From UBA7185 sp964606855 (GTDB taxonomy: Bacteria > Bacillota > Peptococcia > Peptococcales > Peptococcaceae), in the NCBI GenBank assembly GCA_964606855.1, contig CAZSHM010000007.1, positions 1-55,595 of the forward strand: a DNA stretch of 55,595 nt, given 5' to 3'. The first letter of the stretch is position 1. The number at the start of each line of letters is the position of its first letter. This document shows positions 24,536 to 33,004 of the stretch, one piece after another. A model generated the notes under the pieces. The model saw only the letters and a program-made list of their open reading frames with translations. It was not told the DNA's origin and made no database searches. Made by a program: the position numbers and the translations under genes.

Positions 24536-26782
24536 ATGAGGAGCAAGGAGAAGTGGAAGAAGGGGCTGGTCGTGGTCACCCTGACGGCGTTCGCCACCCT
24601 CGGACTGGGGCTGCCGGCGCCGGCCTTCGCTGCAGACTCGACACACATCACGGCGGAGCAACAAGCGAAGTTTTCCGACGATTCCTGGATTCAGGCGCAG
24701 AGTGACAAGGAAAAGGCCATGGAGGAAACCTTCCAGGCCGGAAACTACACGGCCGCCGATCCCTATGTGGAAGTGGACCCCTATGGCAACAACCCGCTGT
24801 CCGCGCTGGTGATGTTCAAGACTGACGCGGCGACCAAGGTCAGTGTGCAGGTGGAGGTGCCGGAGGACAAGAGCGGTGACTATGACGCGGAGAGCACGTT
24901 CCGCTTTGATTTCGACCAGTTCAGCAAGGAGCACTACGTTCCGGTATATGCCCTGTACGACGGGGAGAACACCGTCACGCTGACGGTGACGGACGAGGCC
25001 GGCAAGGCGGAAACCTTCCAGGTCGCCATCCGAACCAAGGTCCCGGAAGGCTATCAGACTGCGGCCTCGACCACAACCTTTGAGAAAGGCAACGCAGACA
25101 TTCAAAAGGGACTGACATTCGTCTCCTATGTGTTCGGCGCGCCGAGTCTGGTCGTGGCTTACGACTTCAACGGCAACTACCGCGCGATCTTCACGAAAAG
25201 CGGCATGGGCAAAATCTATGATCTGCCCAACGGCCATATCGCCATGGAGGACAACAATGTGCTGCACGGCGTGTACTACACCACCGGTTTTATGGAGGTG
25301 GATATGATGGGCAAGATCTACCAGCGCTATCTGGTCACCGGCAGCCATCATGAATTCCTCCAGCTGGAGAACGGGAACTGGCTCGTCGATGCGGAACTGC
25401 CCAACGGCAACACTTCCGAGGATTATTTTATAGAGTTGGATCAGGATACGGGCAAAGTGGTCCGTGACTGGTGGCTCAAGGACAGCATGGATCTGACCGA
25501 GTATGCGGCCAATCCGTACTACAACTACAACAAAGAGGACTGGGCGCACGTCAACTCCATCGTCCAGATTCCCGGGCAGGATGCGATCTGGTTCAGCGCC
25601 CGCCAGAACGATGGGCTGTATCTCTTGAATCTGAGCACGAACGAGATCGAGGCCATCATTGCGGAAGATGACGCCGAGTACAAAGATTCCATGAAGGCTG
25701 CGCGCCTGACGCCTGTGATCACTCAGGAGGACGGCACTGTGGTGACGGTGGACGAGTGGTGGAAGAACAACAAGGAGCTGAATCCCAGCGGCGCCGCCAT
25801 CGATTGGCACAATCCGGAGGATCCGTACTTCCAGATTGAGAATGTGCCCTTTGAGTACACCTATGGCCAGCACGCGGTGAGCCTGCTGCCAAACGGCGAC
25901 ATCTTTGTCTTTGACAACGGCGACGGCCGCTCCAAGGTCGAGGCGAATATGATTACCCCGGCGGATGAACAGGCTGCGCAGGCGATCCGCCAGTCCAATC
26001 CGAACGATCCGGAGGCCCTTGCCACCAACTACAGCCGCGCGGTGATCTATCACTATGACCTGGACGCCGGCACGGTAGAGCAGCTGTGGCAGTACGGCAA
26101 AGAGCGCGGCATGGAGCTCTACTCCACCTACATCTGCGATGTGGACTATCTGGGGCCGAACCATTATCTGATCGACTTCGGCGGCTCCAACAGCGCCGGA
26201 CAGATGATGCGCTTTGACTCGGCGTATGCGACGGTTATTGAATTAAAGGATGACAAAGTCATCGATGAGATGCACGTGAATACGAACTGCTACCGTGCGG
26301 AACGTCTCGACCCGTACTATGGCGTGACGGGCGAGTACGAGCTGAACAAGACCGCCGGTGTGCAGAAGGGCGAACTCCTGATGGATCGCGCGGTGCTGGA
26401 CGGCGCTGACCTGAACACCGTCAAAATGGCGGTCGGCAGCACGGAATACATCAACTACGGCGGCGGCCATACGATGGATACGGCGCCCTATGTGGACAAG
26501 AACAGCCGCACCATGGTTCCGGTGAAGTATGTGGGTCAGGCCCTGGGCGCCAAGGTGGACTGGAATGCGGATGACAAGACCGTGACGGTCACTTCCGGCG
26601 ATGACACCGTGGTCTTCAAGATCGGCTCCGCCGAGATGACAGTGAACGGCGAAGCGCAGGCTATCGATACCCAGGCCGTCATTGTGGACAACCGCACGAT
26701 GCTGCCGCTGCGCGCTGCCGCGGAGGCCATCGGGGCGAGCGTCACATTCGACAACGGTCAGATCACGATCGTGAAACAGTGA
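24536..26782 (+). CDS. secreted aryl-sulfate sulfotransferase with C-terminal stalk domain
   Basis: A 748-residue exported protein. Signal peptide: residues 1-33 ('KKGLVVVTLTAFATLGL...', AFA cleavage). An N-terminal beta-sandwich (about 60-170) precedes a six-bladed-propeller arylsulfotransferase domain (about 180-620). Active-site-type histidines are in 'GSHHEFLQL' (271/272), 'DWAHVNSI' (338) and 'YGQHAVSLLPNGDIFVFDNGD' (446); the last matches the histidine that is transiently sulfated in AssT. The family moves sulfate from one phenolic ester to another phenol without PAPS. The last 100 residues are a stalk/copper-amine-oxidase-N-like module ('MVPVKYVGQALGAKVDWN', 'MLPLRAAAEAIGASVTFD'). ATG 24536 follows AGGGGAG. 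Confidence 0.88.
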   Translation: MRSKEKWKKGLVVVTLTAFATLGLGLPAPAFAADSTHITAEQQAKFSDDSWIQAQSDKEKAMEETFQAGNYTAADPYVEVDPYGNNPLSALVMFKTDAATKVSVQVEVPEDKSGDYDAESTFRFDFDQFSKEHYVPVYALYDGENTVTLTVTDEAGKAETFQVAIRTKVPEGYQTAASTTTFEKGNADIQKGLTFVSYVFGAPSLVVAYDFNGNYRAIFTKSGMGKIYDLPNGHIAMEDNNVLHGVYYTTGFMEVDMMGKIYQRYLVTGSHHEFLQLENGNWLVDAELPNGNTSEDYFIELDQDTGKVVRDWWLKDSMDLTEYAANPYYNYNKEDWAHVNSIVQIPGQDAIWFSARQNDGLYLLNLSTNEIEAIIAEDDAEYKDSMKAARLTPVITQEDGTVVTVDEWWKNNKELNPSGAAIDWHNPEDPYFQIENVPFEYTYGQHAVSLLPNGDIFVFDNGDGRSKVEANMITPADEQAAQAIRQSNPNDPEALATNYSRAVIYHYDLDAGTVEQLWQYGKERGMELYSTYICDVDYLGPNHYLIDFGGSNSAGQMMRFDSAYATVIELKDDKVIDEMHVNTNCYRAERLDPYYGVTGEYELNKTAGVQKGELLMDRAVLDGADLNTVKMAVGSTEYINYGGGHTMDTAPYVDKNSRTMVPVKYVGQALGAKVDWNADDKTVTVTSGDDTVVFKIGSAEMTVNGEAQAIDTQAVIVDNRTMLPLRAAAEAIGASVTFDNGQITIVKQ

Positions 26783-26901
26783 CAGCACCGGGATCTTCGG
26801 GATGGACGCGGGTCTGAAGCACAGTATAGCGGCGTCTTTCCCGGAGAGGCGGAGTGCAGCATCAAAATTTTCAGGACAGACAAGGTTTTGCAGGACGGGA
26901 C

Positions 26902-26942
26902 ACCTCCCGCCGCGCGGACGACTGCGTGGCGGGAGGTTTTTT
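26902..26942 (+). terminator. terminator of the aryl-sulfate sulfotransferase
   Basis: ACCTCCCGCC (26902-26911) and GGCGGGAGGT (26928-26937) followed by a T6 run, about 120 bp after the stop codon. Confidence 0.85.
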
Positions 26943-27590
26943 GTGCGCCCGTTTGCGCGGCACGGACAATCCGATGTTGCGTGCAAGCGCAGAATCGGTA
27001 CAAGCGGAGACCGTTCTGTTGACAAGGCATTGCGCTTTTTGTATACTCATTTTAGACATCAAAATTCTCCGGCCGGAGGCAACAAAGGGCTCGCACCACA
27101 CAGGAGCAAAAAGGCATAAACGCGCAAAGAGAGGTGCGTCGGACAGCGTATGCGTAGAAGGCATGCAAGAAGGAGGCCTTGTGATAAAAGCATTTTGAAT
27201 CGCTGTATTTATATATGCAACCTAGGTGATATAGCTTTTTGTTAAAAACTGTCCTAGTGCCTACGATGACGCACAGAGGTAGGGCGGTAAGGGCATAACA
27301 TCTATTTGCAAATCGAAATTCACGCGGGGGCGTTGCTCTCCTGGCCTTCCTAGTGGTGCTGAGAGGGGATTACTTTGTGGACAGTTTCTGGTTCTACGCC
27401 CTGCGCTGCGAATACAACTCGCGACAGGCGATCGGCGCGGTTCTGCCGCCATGGTGGATGAACGATAATCCTGAACAATACGGCGGAACGGACAGGAGGA
27501 TCCGTTTTTTCCGGTGAGACAGACGGAAAATCAGGGATGTCATATCTCGCATAACACAAACGCATAACGCAAAAGAAGGGGGAGAACAGT
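26943..27590 (+). other. gene-poor stretch with an orphan promoter and eroded sequence
   Basis: I find no convincing gene here. Perfect TTGACA (27019-27024) and TATACT (27042-27047), 17 bp apart, make a strong rightward promoter with nothing obvious right after it. AAGGAGG (27171-27177) precedes a GTG that meets a stop after five codons. GAGGGG (27363-27368) precedes GTG 27377 and a 46-codon frame to 27517 ('FWFYALRCEYNSRQAIGAVL...') of unknown meaning. The pattern suggests decayed reading frames or a long leader or ncRNA reaching the gene at 27591. Confidence 0.4.
27019..27047 (+). promoter_or_regulatory. strong orphan promoter
   Basis: TTGACA-17-TATACT. The nearest plausible coding start on the same strand is more than 300 bp away (or 540 bp to the frameshifted secreted protein). 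Confidence 0.7.
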
Positions 27591-27710
27591 ATATATCGTA
27601 GTTTCAAGAAAGCCTTTTTCATAGCTTTCCTTGTCACGGTGCTTGTGGGCACAAATTTCGTTGCGTTTGCCATGGACAAAACGATGCAAAGTGAAAAAAA
27701 CAATTTATAA
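27591..27710 (+). other. signal-peptide fragment, out of frame with the next gene
   Basis: A good ribosome site (AAGGGGGAG, 27576-27584) precedes ATA at 27591. If ATA is read as a start, the product begins '-YRSFKKAFFIAFLVTVLVG' and continues 'TNFVAFA', a textbook signal peptide. The frame stops at 27708-27710. A run of seven A (27694-27700) followed by C forms A-AAA-AAC in the reading frame; a -1 shift there joins this leader to the 27734-28621 frame, giving a protein of about 343 residues. Confidence 0.65.
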
Positions 27711-27733
27711 AAGAGGAATTAAATGATCTGTCT

Positions 27734-28621
27734 TTGAGTGTCGAAGCAATCGATTTTTTAAACCAATATGGAATTCCTATTGAATCTATCCTTGAAACCC
27801 AATACTACGAGACCGACCAGTTATACACGGGTATTTTAAATGAGGATATTTTGGCCCTGAAAAATGCTGCTGAAGCCAATAATTTTTCGGAGGAACAGAT
27901 TGAAGCGTATATCAATGGACTACTGAGCACACCCAGCAGGATCATACTAGAGGCGGAAAGAGTTTCCCCAATGGCGCAAGATAGGAACAACGATGACGGC
28001 GTAGGCTATGAAGGAATGTCTGTAACAGGGTATAATCAGGCCACTTCCTATGCAACATTACCTAAGAGAAATATCACCAATTTGCAAGATATTGCATATG
28101 TCTTTTATACTGTTTATACGAATACAGGTAATTGTATGGATTTTGGTGTTCGTGGCGGGATGTATAGTTGGGTAACGACTTTTACTCCCGTGGTCAATGG
28201 AGACGGGACAAACATCCATAAGAGCGATGGAGAGCAAATTTATTTTAATATCAATGTTGAAAAAAATGGTGTCCTACGTTGCAGAATCCTCGACGCAAAT
28301 AACTTCAGCAATGTTTTGTTTGATACGATGTATCAAATGTCCGGTGTTTCCAAAGATAGGATGATTTTTAACAAGCAGATTTCATTTTGCAATAACAACA
28401 AAACATTCACTTCCGGATGTAAGATTTCAAATGGAGGATTCAGTCAATCCTACATTTACAATAGTACTGGATATAGCAAAATGAATGCTTCGAATACAAA
28501 CAGCAATCGTTGTGGGGTGTTCGGCATTTCTGAAGTTCCTGGAAGTAGATCTATGGTACAAGTGAATCATTCTACGCAATGGGATAGTGAAGATGTCACT
28601 ATTACATTTAATCTGAGATAA
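27734..28621 (+). CDS. AT-rich secreted-type protein of unknown function (5' end frameshifted)
   Basis: 295 residues from TTG 27734, but the frame is open back to 27698 and its natural N-terminus is probably the signal peptide at 27591. The protein is not recognised. Residues 1-75 are helical and acidic, and residues 90-295 look beta-rich with several Asn/Thr/Ser runs and four Cys ('RCRILDANNFS', 'SFCNNNKTFTSGCKI'). Base composition is markedly AT-richer than all neighbours, pointing to recent transfer. The TTG start has no ribosome site, which supports the frameshift reading. It is followed 19 bp later by a stalk-like gene. Confidence 0.6.
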   Translation: MSVEAIDFLNQYGIPIESILETQYYETDQLYTGILNEDILALKNAAEANNFSEEQIEAYINGLLSTPSRIILEAERVSPMAQDRNNDDGVGYEGMSVTGYNQATSYATLPKRNITNLQDIAYVFYTVYTNTGNCMDFGVRGGMYSWVTTFTPVVNGDGTNIHKSDGEQIYFNINVEKNGVLRCRILDANNFSNVLFDTMYQMSGVSKDRMIFNKQISFCNNNKTFTSGCKISNGGFSQSYIYNSTGYSKMNASNTNSNRCGVFGISEVPGSRSMVQVNHSTQWDSEDVTITFNLR

Positions 28622-28640
28622 AGGGAAGGAGGCCATTGCT

Positions 28641-29651
28641 GTGCGCAAAAAAATTATATGGCTCGCGCTGATTTTTCTAGCCGTGTGGGGGATAACCATC
28701 CCTTGTTATGCCGCGACGGACAGAGCGGATCTCGTGACGGCGCCGGTTACATTCAATGGGACGCCCGTCGTTTCAGAATCAGCAAAATATCCTCTGCTGC
28801 TTTACCGGGATATCACCTATCTCCCAGTTGAACCGTATCAGGAATTTCTGGGGATCTCCTGCCGCTGGAGCGAAACGGCCGGCGGCTATTATATCGCTAA
28901 AGAAACGGTTCGCACCAAGGTGTTGTCCATGGAGAAAACGGCCCGTAGGAATACCGCGCACTGCACGGTTCAGATTCCGGACTGCCAGGTTTATGTGGTG
29001 GATCGCGTGGAACCTCGCGCCGTGCCAAACAGGGATCTGCCCTACCCGGTGCTGCAATTCCGCGATGTGCTCTATTTTCCGCTCACATGGGAGTATGCAC
29101 ATAACGTTTTTGGCTGGGATTACAGATGGGATGCGCAAAACGGTCTTGTCATCGACTCGCGGGATGCCATCCGGCCGGAGATCGACTACCTATACCCGGA
29201 ATGGGAGAGAACGCCACATGCCGCATCAATAGAACGGCAATATACTTATTTCCCGGACGGTTATGCAGAATACTATAAACTCCAGGAGGATCCGACCTTC
29301 TTACTCAACATCAAAGTGAAAGGACACCCGGTGATCCAGTTCGATATGGAGTTCCGCAACTATTTTTTCCCAAAATTTGAGGGTTACACCATGCCGGCAA
29401 AAATCAATCAATTTTGGAGCGAGCCTTGGGAAAAAATAGAAGATGTACAATATGATATCGAAAAGGACGGGGACAAGGTGACCGTTCCCTTCGTTTATCT
29501 GACAAATCCCGCGCCTGCACCCGATACGTTATCGGGGCGGAACTGGACAGGCGTGCAGAACTGCCTGGTCACACTCGACCTGACCACACAGAAGCTTGTG
29601 TCGGTTGAAAAGTTATCCGTAGAAGAAGTCCGGCAGCGCTTCGGGGAATAG
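28641..29651 (+). CDS. secreted stalk-like (copper amine oxidase N-like) protein
   Basis: A 336-residue exported protein with signal peptide 'MRKKIIWLALIFLAVWGI...CYA' (about 25 residues). Two stalk-type repeats are recognisable: 'LLLYRDITYLPVEPYQEFLGISCRWS' and 'VLQFRDVLYFPLTWEYAHNVFGWDYRWD'. The C-terminal half (190-336) is not recognised. GTG 28641 follows GAAGGAGG by 9 bp. It is probably cotranscribed with the preceding frameshifted gene; the terminator at 29672-29716 follows. Confidence 0.65.
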   Translation: MRKKIIWLALIFLAVWGITIPCYAATDRADLVTAPVTFNGTPVVSESAKYPLLLYRDITYLPVEPYQEFLGISCRWSETAGGYYIAKETVRTKVLSMEKTARRNTAHCTVQIPDCQVYVVDRVEPRAVPNRDLPYPVLQFRDVLYFPLTWEYAHNVFGWDYRWDAQNGLVIDSRDAIRPEIDYLYPEWERTPHAASIERQYTYFPDGYAEYYKLQEDPTFLLNIKVKGHPVIQFDMEFRNYFFPKFEGYTMPAKINQFWSEPWEKIEDVQYDIEKDGDKVTVPFVYLTNPAPAPDTLSGRNWTGVQNCLVTLDLTTQKLVSVEKLSVEEVRQRFGE

Positions 29652-29671
29652 GGCAACACCGGAGTAGCAGG

Positions 29672-29718
29672 AATGGCAGGAAAAAAATCGCTCTGTGGAG
29701 CGGTTTTCCTGCCATTTA
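29672..29718. terminator. terminator after the 336-aa secreted protein
   Basis: AATGGCAGGAAAA (29672-29684) and TTTTCCTGCCATT (29704-29716) make a 13-bp stem with an inner CGCTC/GAGCG hairpin. Confidence 0.7.
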
Positions 29719-29880
29719 AAATTAGGCGGGGTGCTGTATGAACTGTGCACTCTCATAAGCATTTTGGTAAACTTAAAGAATCGGCGCACAAATCGCAGCC
29801 GGTCAGTATTGTTAGGCACTTGTGTTTTGCGCATAATTCTGCCATAATAACGCACAAGAGGGGAGACGCGTAAAAAGCCA

Positions 29881-30027
29881 ATGATCCGACCAATGACCGA
29901 CCTCAGAAATACCACAGAAATTTTCGAGCGTTGCCATGCAAAACGTGAGCCGCTTTTTATTACAAAGGATGGTTACGGCGATTTGGTGGTCATGCGTATT
30001 TATCGAAGATGCAGAAAGGCGGTCTAA
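29881..30027 (+). pseudogene. truncated Phd/YefM-type antitoxin
   Basis: A 48-codon frame whose first 38 residues match the N-terminal part of Phd/YefM antitoxins: 'MIRPMTDLRNTTEIFERCH', then '...KREPLFITKDGYGDLVVM'. After the conserved VVM the usual helix ('SIETYE...') is replaced by 'RIYRRCRKAV' and a stop, as expected from a frameshift or junction. No RelE/ParE toxin follows. There is no close ribosome site (AGAGGGGAG is 15-17 bp away). Read as a decayed toxin-antitoxin remnant. Confidence 0.6.
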
Positions 30028-30109
30028 TTACGGGCTGCCTGTCTTTATTTGCATGGATCTTCCCGCTGTTGCCAAGGGCAATATCTACTGATGCGAAGGA
30101 GGGATGGAA

Positions 30110-31021
30110 GTGAATATCGAGCAATTGCAGTATGTCTGCATGGTGGCGAAAACGAACTCCATCACTGTCGCCGCCGAGAACCTGTACGTGACGCAGCAGA
30201 CCATCAGCAAGGCGATCAACAAACTCGAGCAGGAGCTGGGCGTCGTGCTGCTGCTGCGCTCCCACAAGGGGGTGCAGTTAACCGAGGTGGGGAGAGCCTT
30301 TGTGGAGAAGGCAAGCAGGATTGTGCGCGACTACCAGGATCTCTACGAATCGACCCGCGTTGTGGCAGATGGCAGTCTGCACGGGGAAGTGCAGATCTAT
30401 CAGAGCAATTATGTGAGCCATGTGGTGGGGGTTCGTTTTCTCTCGGGCATGCGCCGGCGCTATCCCAAGCTGCATGTGGTCGTGGAGGAGTTTCTGACTG
30501 CGGAGGTGCTGCGGCGGCTGCAGGAGGGGGAGCGCCCGGTGGCCCTGATCCAGACAGTCAACCACAACTGCGGCAGTTGTATGCTGGAGGAGATGGCCGA
30601 CTGGCTGGAGTGGGAGTTCTTGTTCCGCGATACCCTGGTCGCCTGTGTGGCGGAGAACGGCCCGCTTGCCAAGCGCGAGAGCATCCGTCTGCGGGAACTG
30701 CTGAAGTACCCGGTCGTCTGGGGAGAAGGGTACCACATTGCCGATATCATGCTGCGGGATTACGGGGTCAACGCCAAGGTGCTGCTCAACTCCAACAATA
30801 CGGCGATGCAGCGGAGCGCCATCCTGGAGGGGGCGGGCGTGAGCTTTGCCACGGAACTCCTGATCCACGCGGAGGACTTCGACATCAGTGGATTCAAGAT
30901 TCTGCCCATCCGGGAGAATATGCGGCTGGAAACCTTCCTCATTCGGCCAAAAGGGTACACCTACGACAAGGCGCAGATGATCGCCATCGAGGAGCTCAAG
31001 GCGGCTCTGCAGCGGCTGTAA
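30110..31021 (+). CDS. LysR-family transcriptional regulator
   Basis: 303 residues. The N-terminal winged helix is clear ('MNIEQLQYVCMVAKTNSIT', 'AAENLYVTQQTISKAINKLE', 'LLLRSHKGVQLTEVG'). A periplasmic-binding-like effector domain spans 90-300. The start is set at GTG 30110, because AAGGAGGG (30096-30103) would have no spacing to the in-frame ATG at 30104. The divergent partner typical of LysR genes is absent: upstream lie only the antitoxin remnant and about 80 bp. Target unknown. Confidence 0.85.
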   Translation: MNIEQLQYVCMVAKTNSITVAAENLYVTQQTISKAINKLEQELGVVLLLRSHKGVQLTEVGRAFVEKASRIVRDYQDLYESTRVVADGSLHGEVQIYQSNYVSHVVGVRFLSGMRRRYPKLHVVVEEFLTAEVLRRLQEGERPVALIQTVNHNCGSCMLEEMADWLEWEFLFRDTLVACVAENGPLAKRESIRLRELLKYPVVWGEGYHIADIMLRDYGVNAKVLLNSNNTAMQRSAILEGAGVSFATELLIHAEDFDISGFKILPIRENMRLETFLIRPKGYTYDKAQMIAIEELKAALQRL

Positions 31022-31054
31022 CGCCCGGTGATTTCCATCCATCTTCCTCCCCGC

Positions 31055-31097
31055 GGGAAAAGCCCCGCCGGTTTATCGAACCGGCGGGGCTTTTCCC
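31055..31097. terminator. bidirectional terminator between LysR and the SLH/GH18 gene
   Basis: A perfect 19-bp stem (31055-31073 with 31079-31097) contains AAAAGCCCCGCCGG/CCGGCGGGGCTTTT around a 5-base loop. Confidence 0.9.
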
Positions 31098-31114
31098 GCT
31101 TGCCGTTCGCGCAG

Positions 31115-32791
31115 TCAGCGGACGGCGGAGGAGATTGCGCTCCAGATATCGAGGCCCTGTGAGGCGTCGGTGGGAATGGTTCCCAGGCGCCAGACGGAGA
31201 GCCCCTCCAGGCCGAGCAGCCGTGCCAGCTCCGCTTTGGCCGTCACGGACTGCGCGTTCTCAAACCAGAGAACATTTTCCGTGCCGTCCCGCTCGTCGAA
31301 GTAGCGGGCGCAGGGATTGTAGCTGTAGTTGGGGTAGTCGACGCTGCAGCCGGTGGCCAGCCGCGCCGCGACGGCGTCGTAGGCGGGCCGGTAGGGGGTG
31401 CTGTTCAGCACGGCGCCGTTCTGCAGCTTCCACTGGGACGTGTTGGGCGAGAGGCCCAGCAGCAGTTTCTGCGCGGGAATGCCGCCGTTCAGGCAGGCGC
31501 GGATGGACGTGTAAACCTGGTTCAGCGGCGTGAGCGGCGTCATGGTGTAGCCCTGGGCCATCTCCGTCTCTGTCAGGGCGCGCGCATCGTAATCGTAGGC
31601 CATGAGGATCACGCGGTCGGCAAGCGCGCCGATGGCGGCGTAGTCGTAGCCGTCATAGTAGGCGGATCCGCTGAGCACGGGATGCACGGTCACGTAGAGC
31701 GGACGTGTGCCCATGGCAGAGCGCAGTTCCTGCAGAAAGGCCGTGAAGGAGGACTTTTCGGCGGCGCGCAGGGATTCAAAGTCGATGACGACGCCGTCAA
31801 AACGCACCGTCTCCCCGTCGCGGCCTGCGCCGTTCATCTCCGTGACCACCTGCTGCACCGCCTCGCCGCGCAGCGCGGGATCGCCGAGCAGCTGTGTCAG
31901 AAGGCCGCTGTTGTTGTCGGCGTAGACGGACAGCAGCGCCTTACCGTGCTGCCGGGCCTGCGCCACAGGCGCGGTGAATCCGTCGGGGATAAAGTATTCG
32001 TTGCCGTCCGCCACGGTCGTGCTGACCAGCGCGTGGCCGTCCCGCAGCGTGAGCCGTGCCCAGCCGAAGCCGGTGCTGTCCAGCTGCGTGAGGAAGCTGC
32101 TCTGGGATGCGGAGGAGATCGCGTAGAACCCATGGAGTTCCTGCAGCTGCCGTTCACCCAGGTGGTAGAGACGCACCAGCGTGGCGGCAGCCTGCTCCCG
32201 GGTGGCGGTTGCGTCGGGCGCGAAGGTTCCGCCGCCCATACCGCCCATGAGACCGATGTCGCTGGCGAGCGTGATGCAGCCCTTTCGGCTCTGCACATCG
32301 GAGAAGGGGCAGGCGATCTGGTTCAGCTGATTGCCCAGATCATAGAAACCCAAAGCGCCGGTCAGGAACTCCGCCATCTCGGCGCGGGTGATCGGCTCGT
32401 CCGGGCGGAAAGCGCCCTCCGGCGAAGTGACGCGGTGCGCCGCCATGGCGTTCAGTGTGCTGTAGTACCAGGCCCCGGGATCGGTGTTGTCGCTGTAGGC
32501 TTGCGGCGACGGCTCGTCGTAGCCCTCCAGTTTGGCGAGGAAGGCGGCGAACTGCGCGCGGGTGAGCGTCTCGCCCACGCCGAACCTGCCGTCGCCCACT
32601 CCGTCGGAGATGCCGAGCGCGCGCAGCTCCTCGATGTCGGCGGCGGCCCAGTGGTCGGCGGGCACATCGAGGAAGGACGCCGCCTGGGCGGGCAGAGCGC
32701 ACAGGAAGAGCATCAGCGCGAGCGCGAGCACAAACAGAAGCCGCGGCGCGTGCGCGCGGAAGCGTGCGGGGGATGCTTGCTTGGTTTGCAT
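31115..32791 (-). CDS. SLH-domain surface protein with GH18 (YaaH-like) glycosidase domain
   Basis: A 558-residue exported protein. The signal peptide is residues 1-38 (hydrophobic 'LLFVLALALMLFLCAL', AQA site). Three S-layer-homology repeats follow (about 40-85, 95-145, 160-205; 'TRAQFAAFLAKLEGY', 'TRAEMAEFLTGALGF', 'TREQAAATLVRLYHL'), which normally bind pyruvylated wall polymers. The GH18 barrel (about 215-558) has 'FDGVVIDFESL' with the general acid Glu339 and Asp337, plus 'VILMAYDYDA'. Relatives (YaaH/YdhD type) cut N-acetylglucosaminyl bonds in peptidoglycan or spore cortex; a chitinase role is less likely. The start follows GGGAGG. Confidence 0.85.
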   Translation of the reverse strand: MQTKQASPARFRAHAPRLLFVLALALMLFLCALPAQAASFLDVPADHWAAADIEELRALGISDGVGDGRFGVGETLTRAQFAAFLAKLEGYDEPSPQAYSDNTDPGAWYYSTLNAMAAHRVTSPEGAFRPDEPITRAEMAEFLTGALGFYDLGNQLNQIACPFSDVQSRKGCITLASDIGLMGGMGGGTFAPDATATREQAAATLVRLYHLGERQLQELHGFYAISSASQSSFLTQLDSTGFGWARLTLRDGHALVSTTVADGNEYFIPDGFTAPVAQARQHGKALLSVYADNNSGLLTQLLGDPALRGEAVQQVVTEMNGAGRDGETVRFDGVVIDFESLRAAEKSSFTAFLQELRSAMGTRPLYVTVHPVLSGSAYYDGYDYAAIGALADRVILMAYDYDARALTETEMAQGYTMTPLTPLNQVYTSIRACLNGGIPAQKLLLGLSPNTSQWKLQNGAVLNSTPYRPAYDAVAARLATGCSVDYPNYSYNPCARYFDERDGTENVLWFENAQSVTAKAELARLLGLEGLSVWRLGTIPTDASQGLDIWSAISSAVR

Positions 32792-32844
32792 GAGAATAAC
32801 CTCCCAAAAGTACAGATCAAGGATACACGGTGTCCGACGGTTCT

Positions 32845-32873
32845 ATTATACCATCGTTGCCATGCCGGTGCAA
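32845..32873 (-). promoter_or_regulatory. promoter of the SLH/GH18 gene
   Basis: On the minus strand, TTGCAC (32868-32873), a 17-bp spacer and TATAAT (32845-32850). Confidence 0.75.
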
Positions 32874-32948
32874 TCGGATTGGCGTCCGAAATTTTTCCGC
32901 GGAATCTCCCTGACCCCGACCCGATGCGGCAATTTTCAACTAAAAGTT

Positions 32949-32977
32949 TTGCCTATTCCCCGCGGGTGTGGTATAAT
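32949..32977 (+). promoter_or_regulatory. promoter of the class A PBP
   Basis: TTGCCT (32949-32954), a 17-bp spacer and TATAAT (32972-32977), 27 bp before the start codon. Confidence 0.75.
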
Positions 32978-33004
32978 GGGACAATACAGAAGGAGGTTTT
33001 CCGA

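Noticed and set aside
31682..33004. 1.3-kb in-frame upstream extension of the class A PBP
   Set aside because: It is antisense to the SLH/GH18 gene. The PBP has its own promoter, ribosome site and start with the typical Lys-rich tail at 33005.
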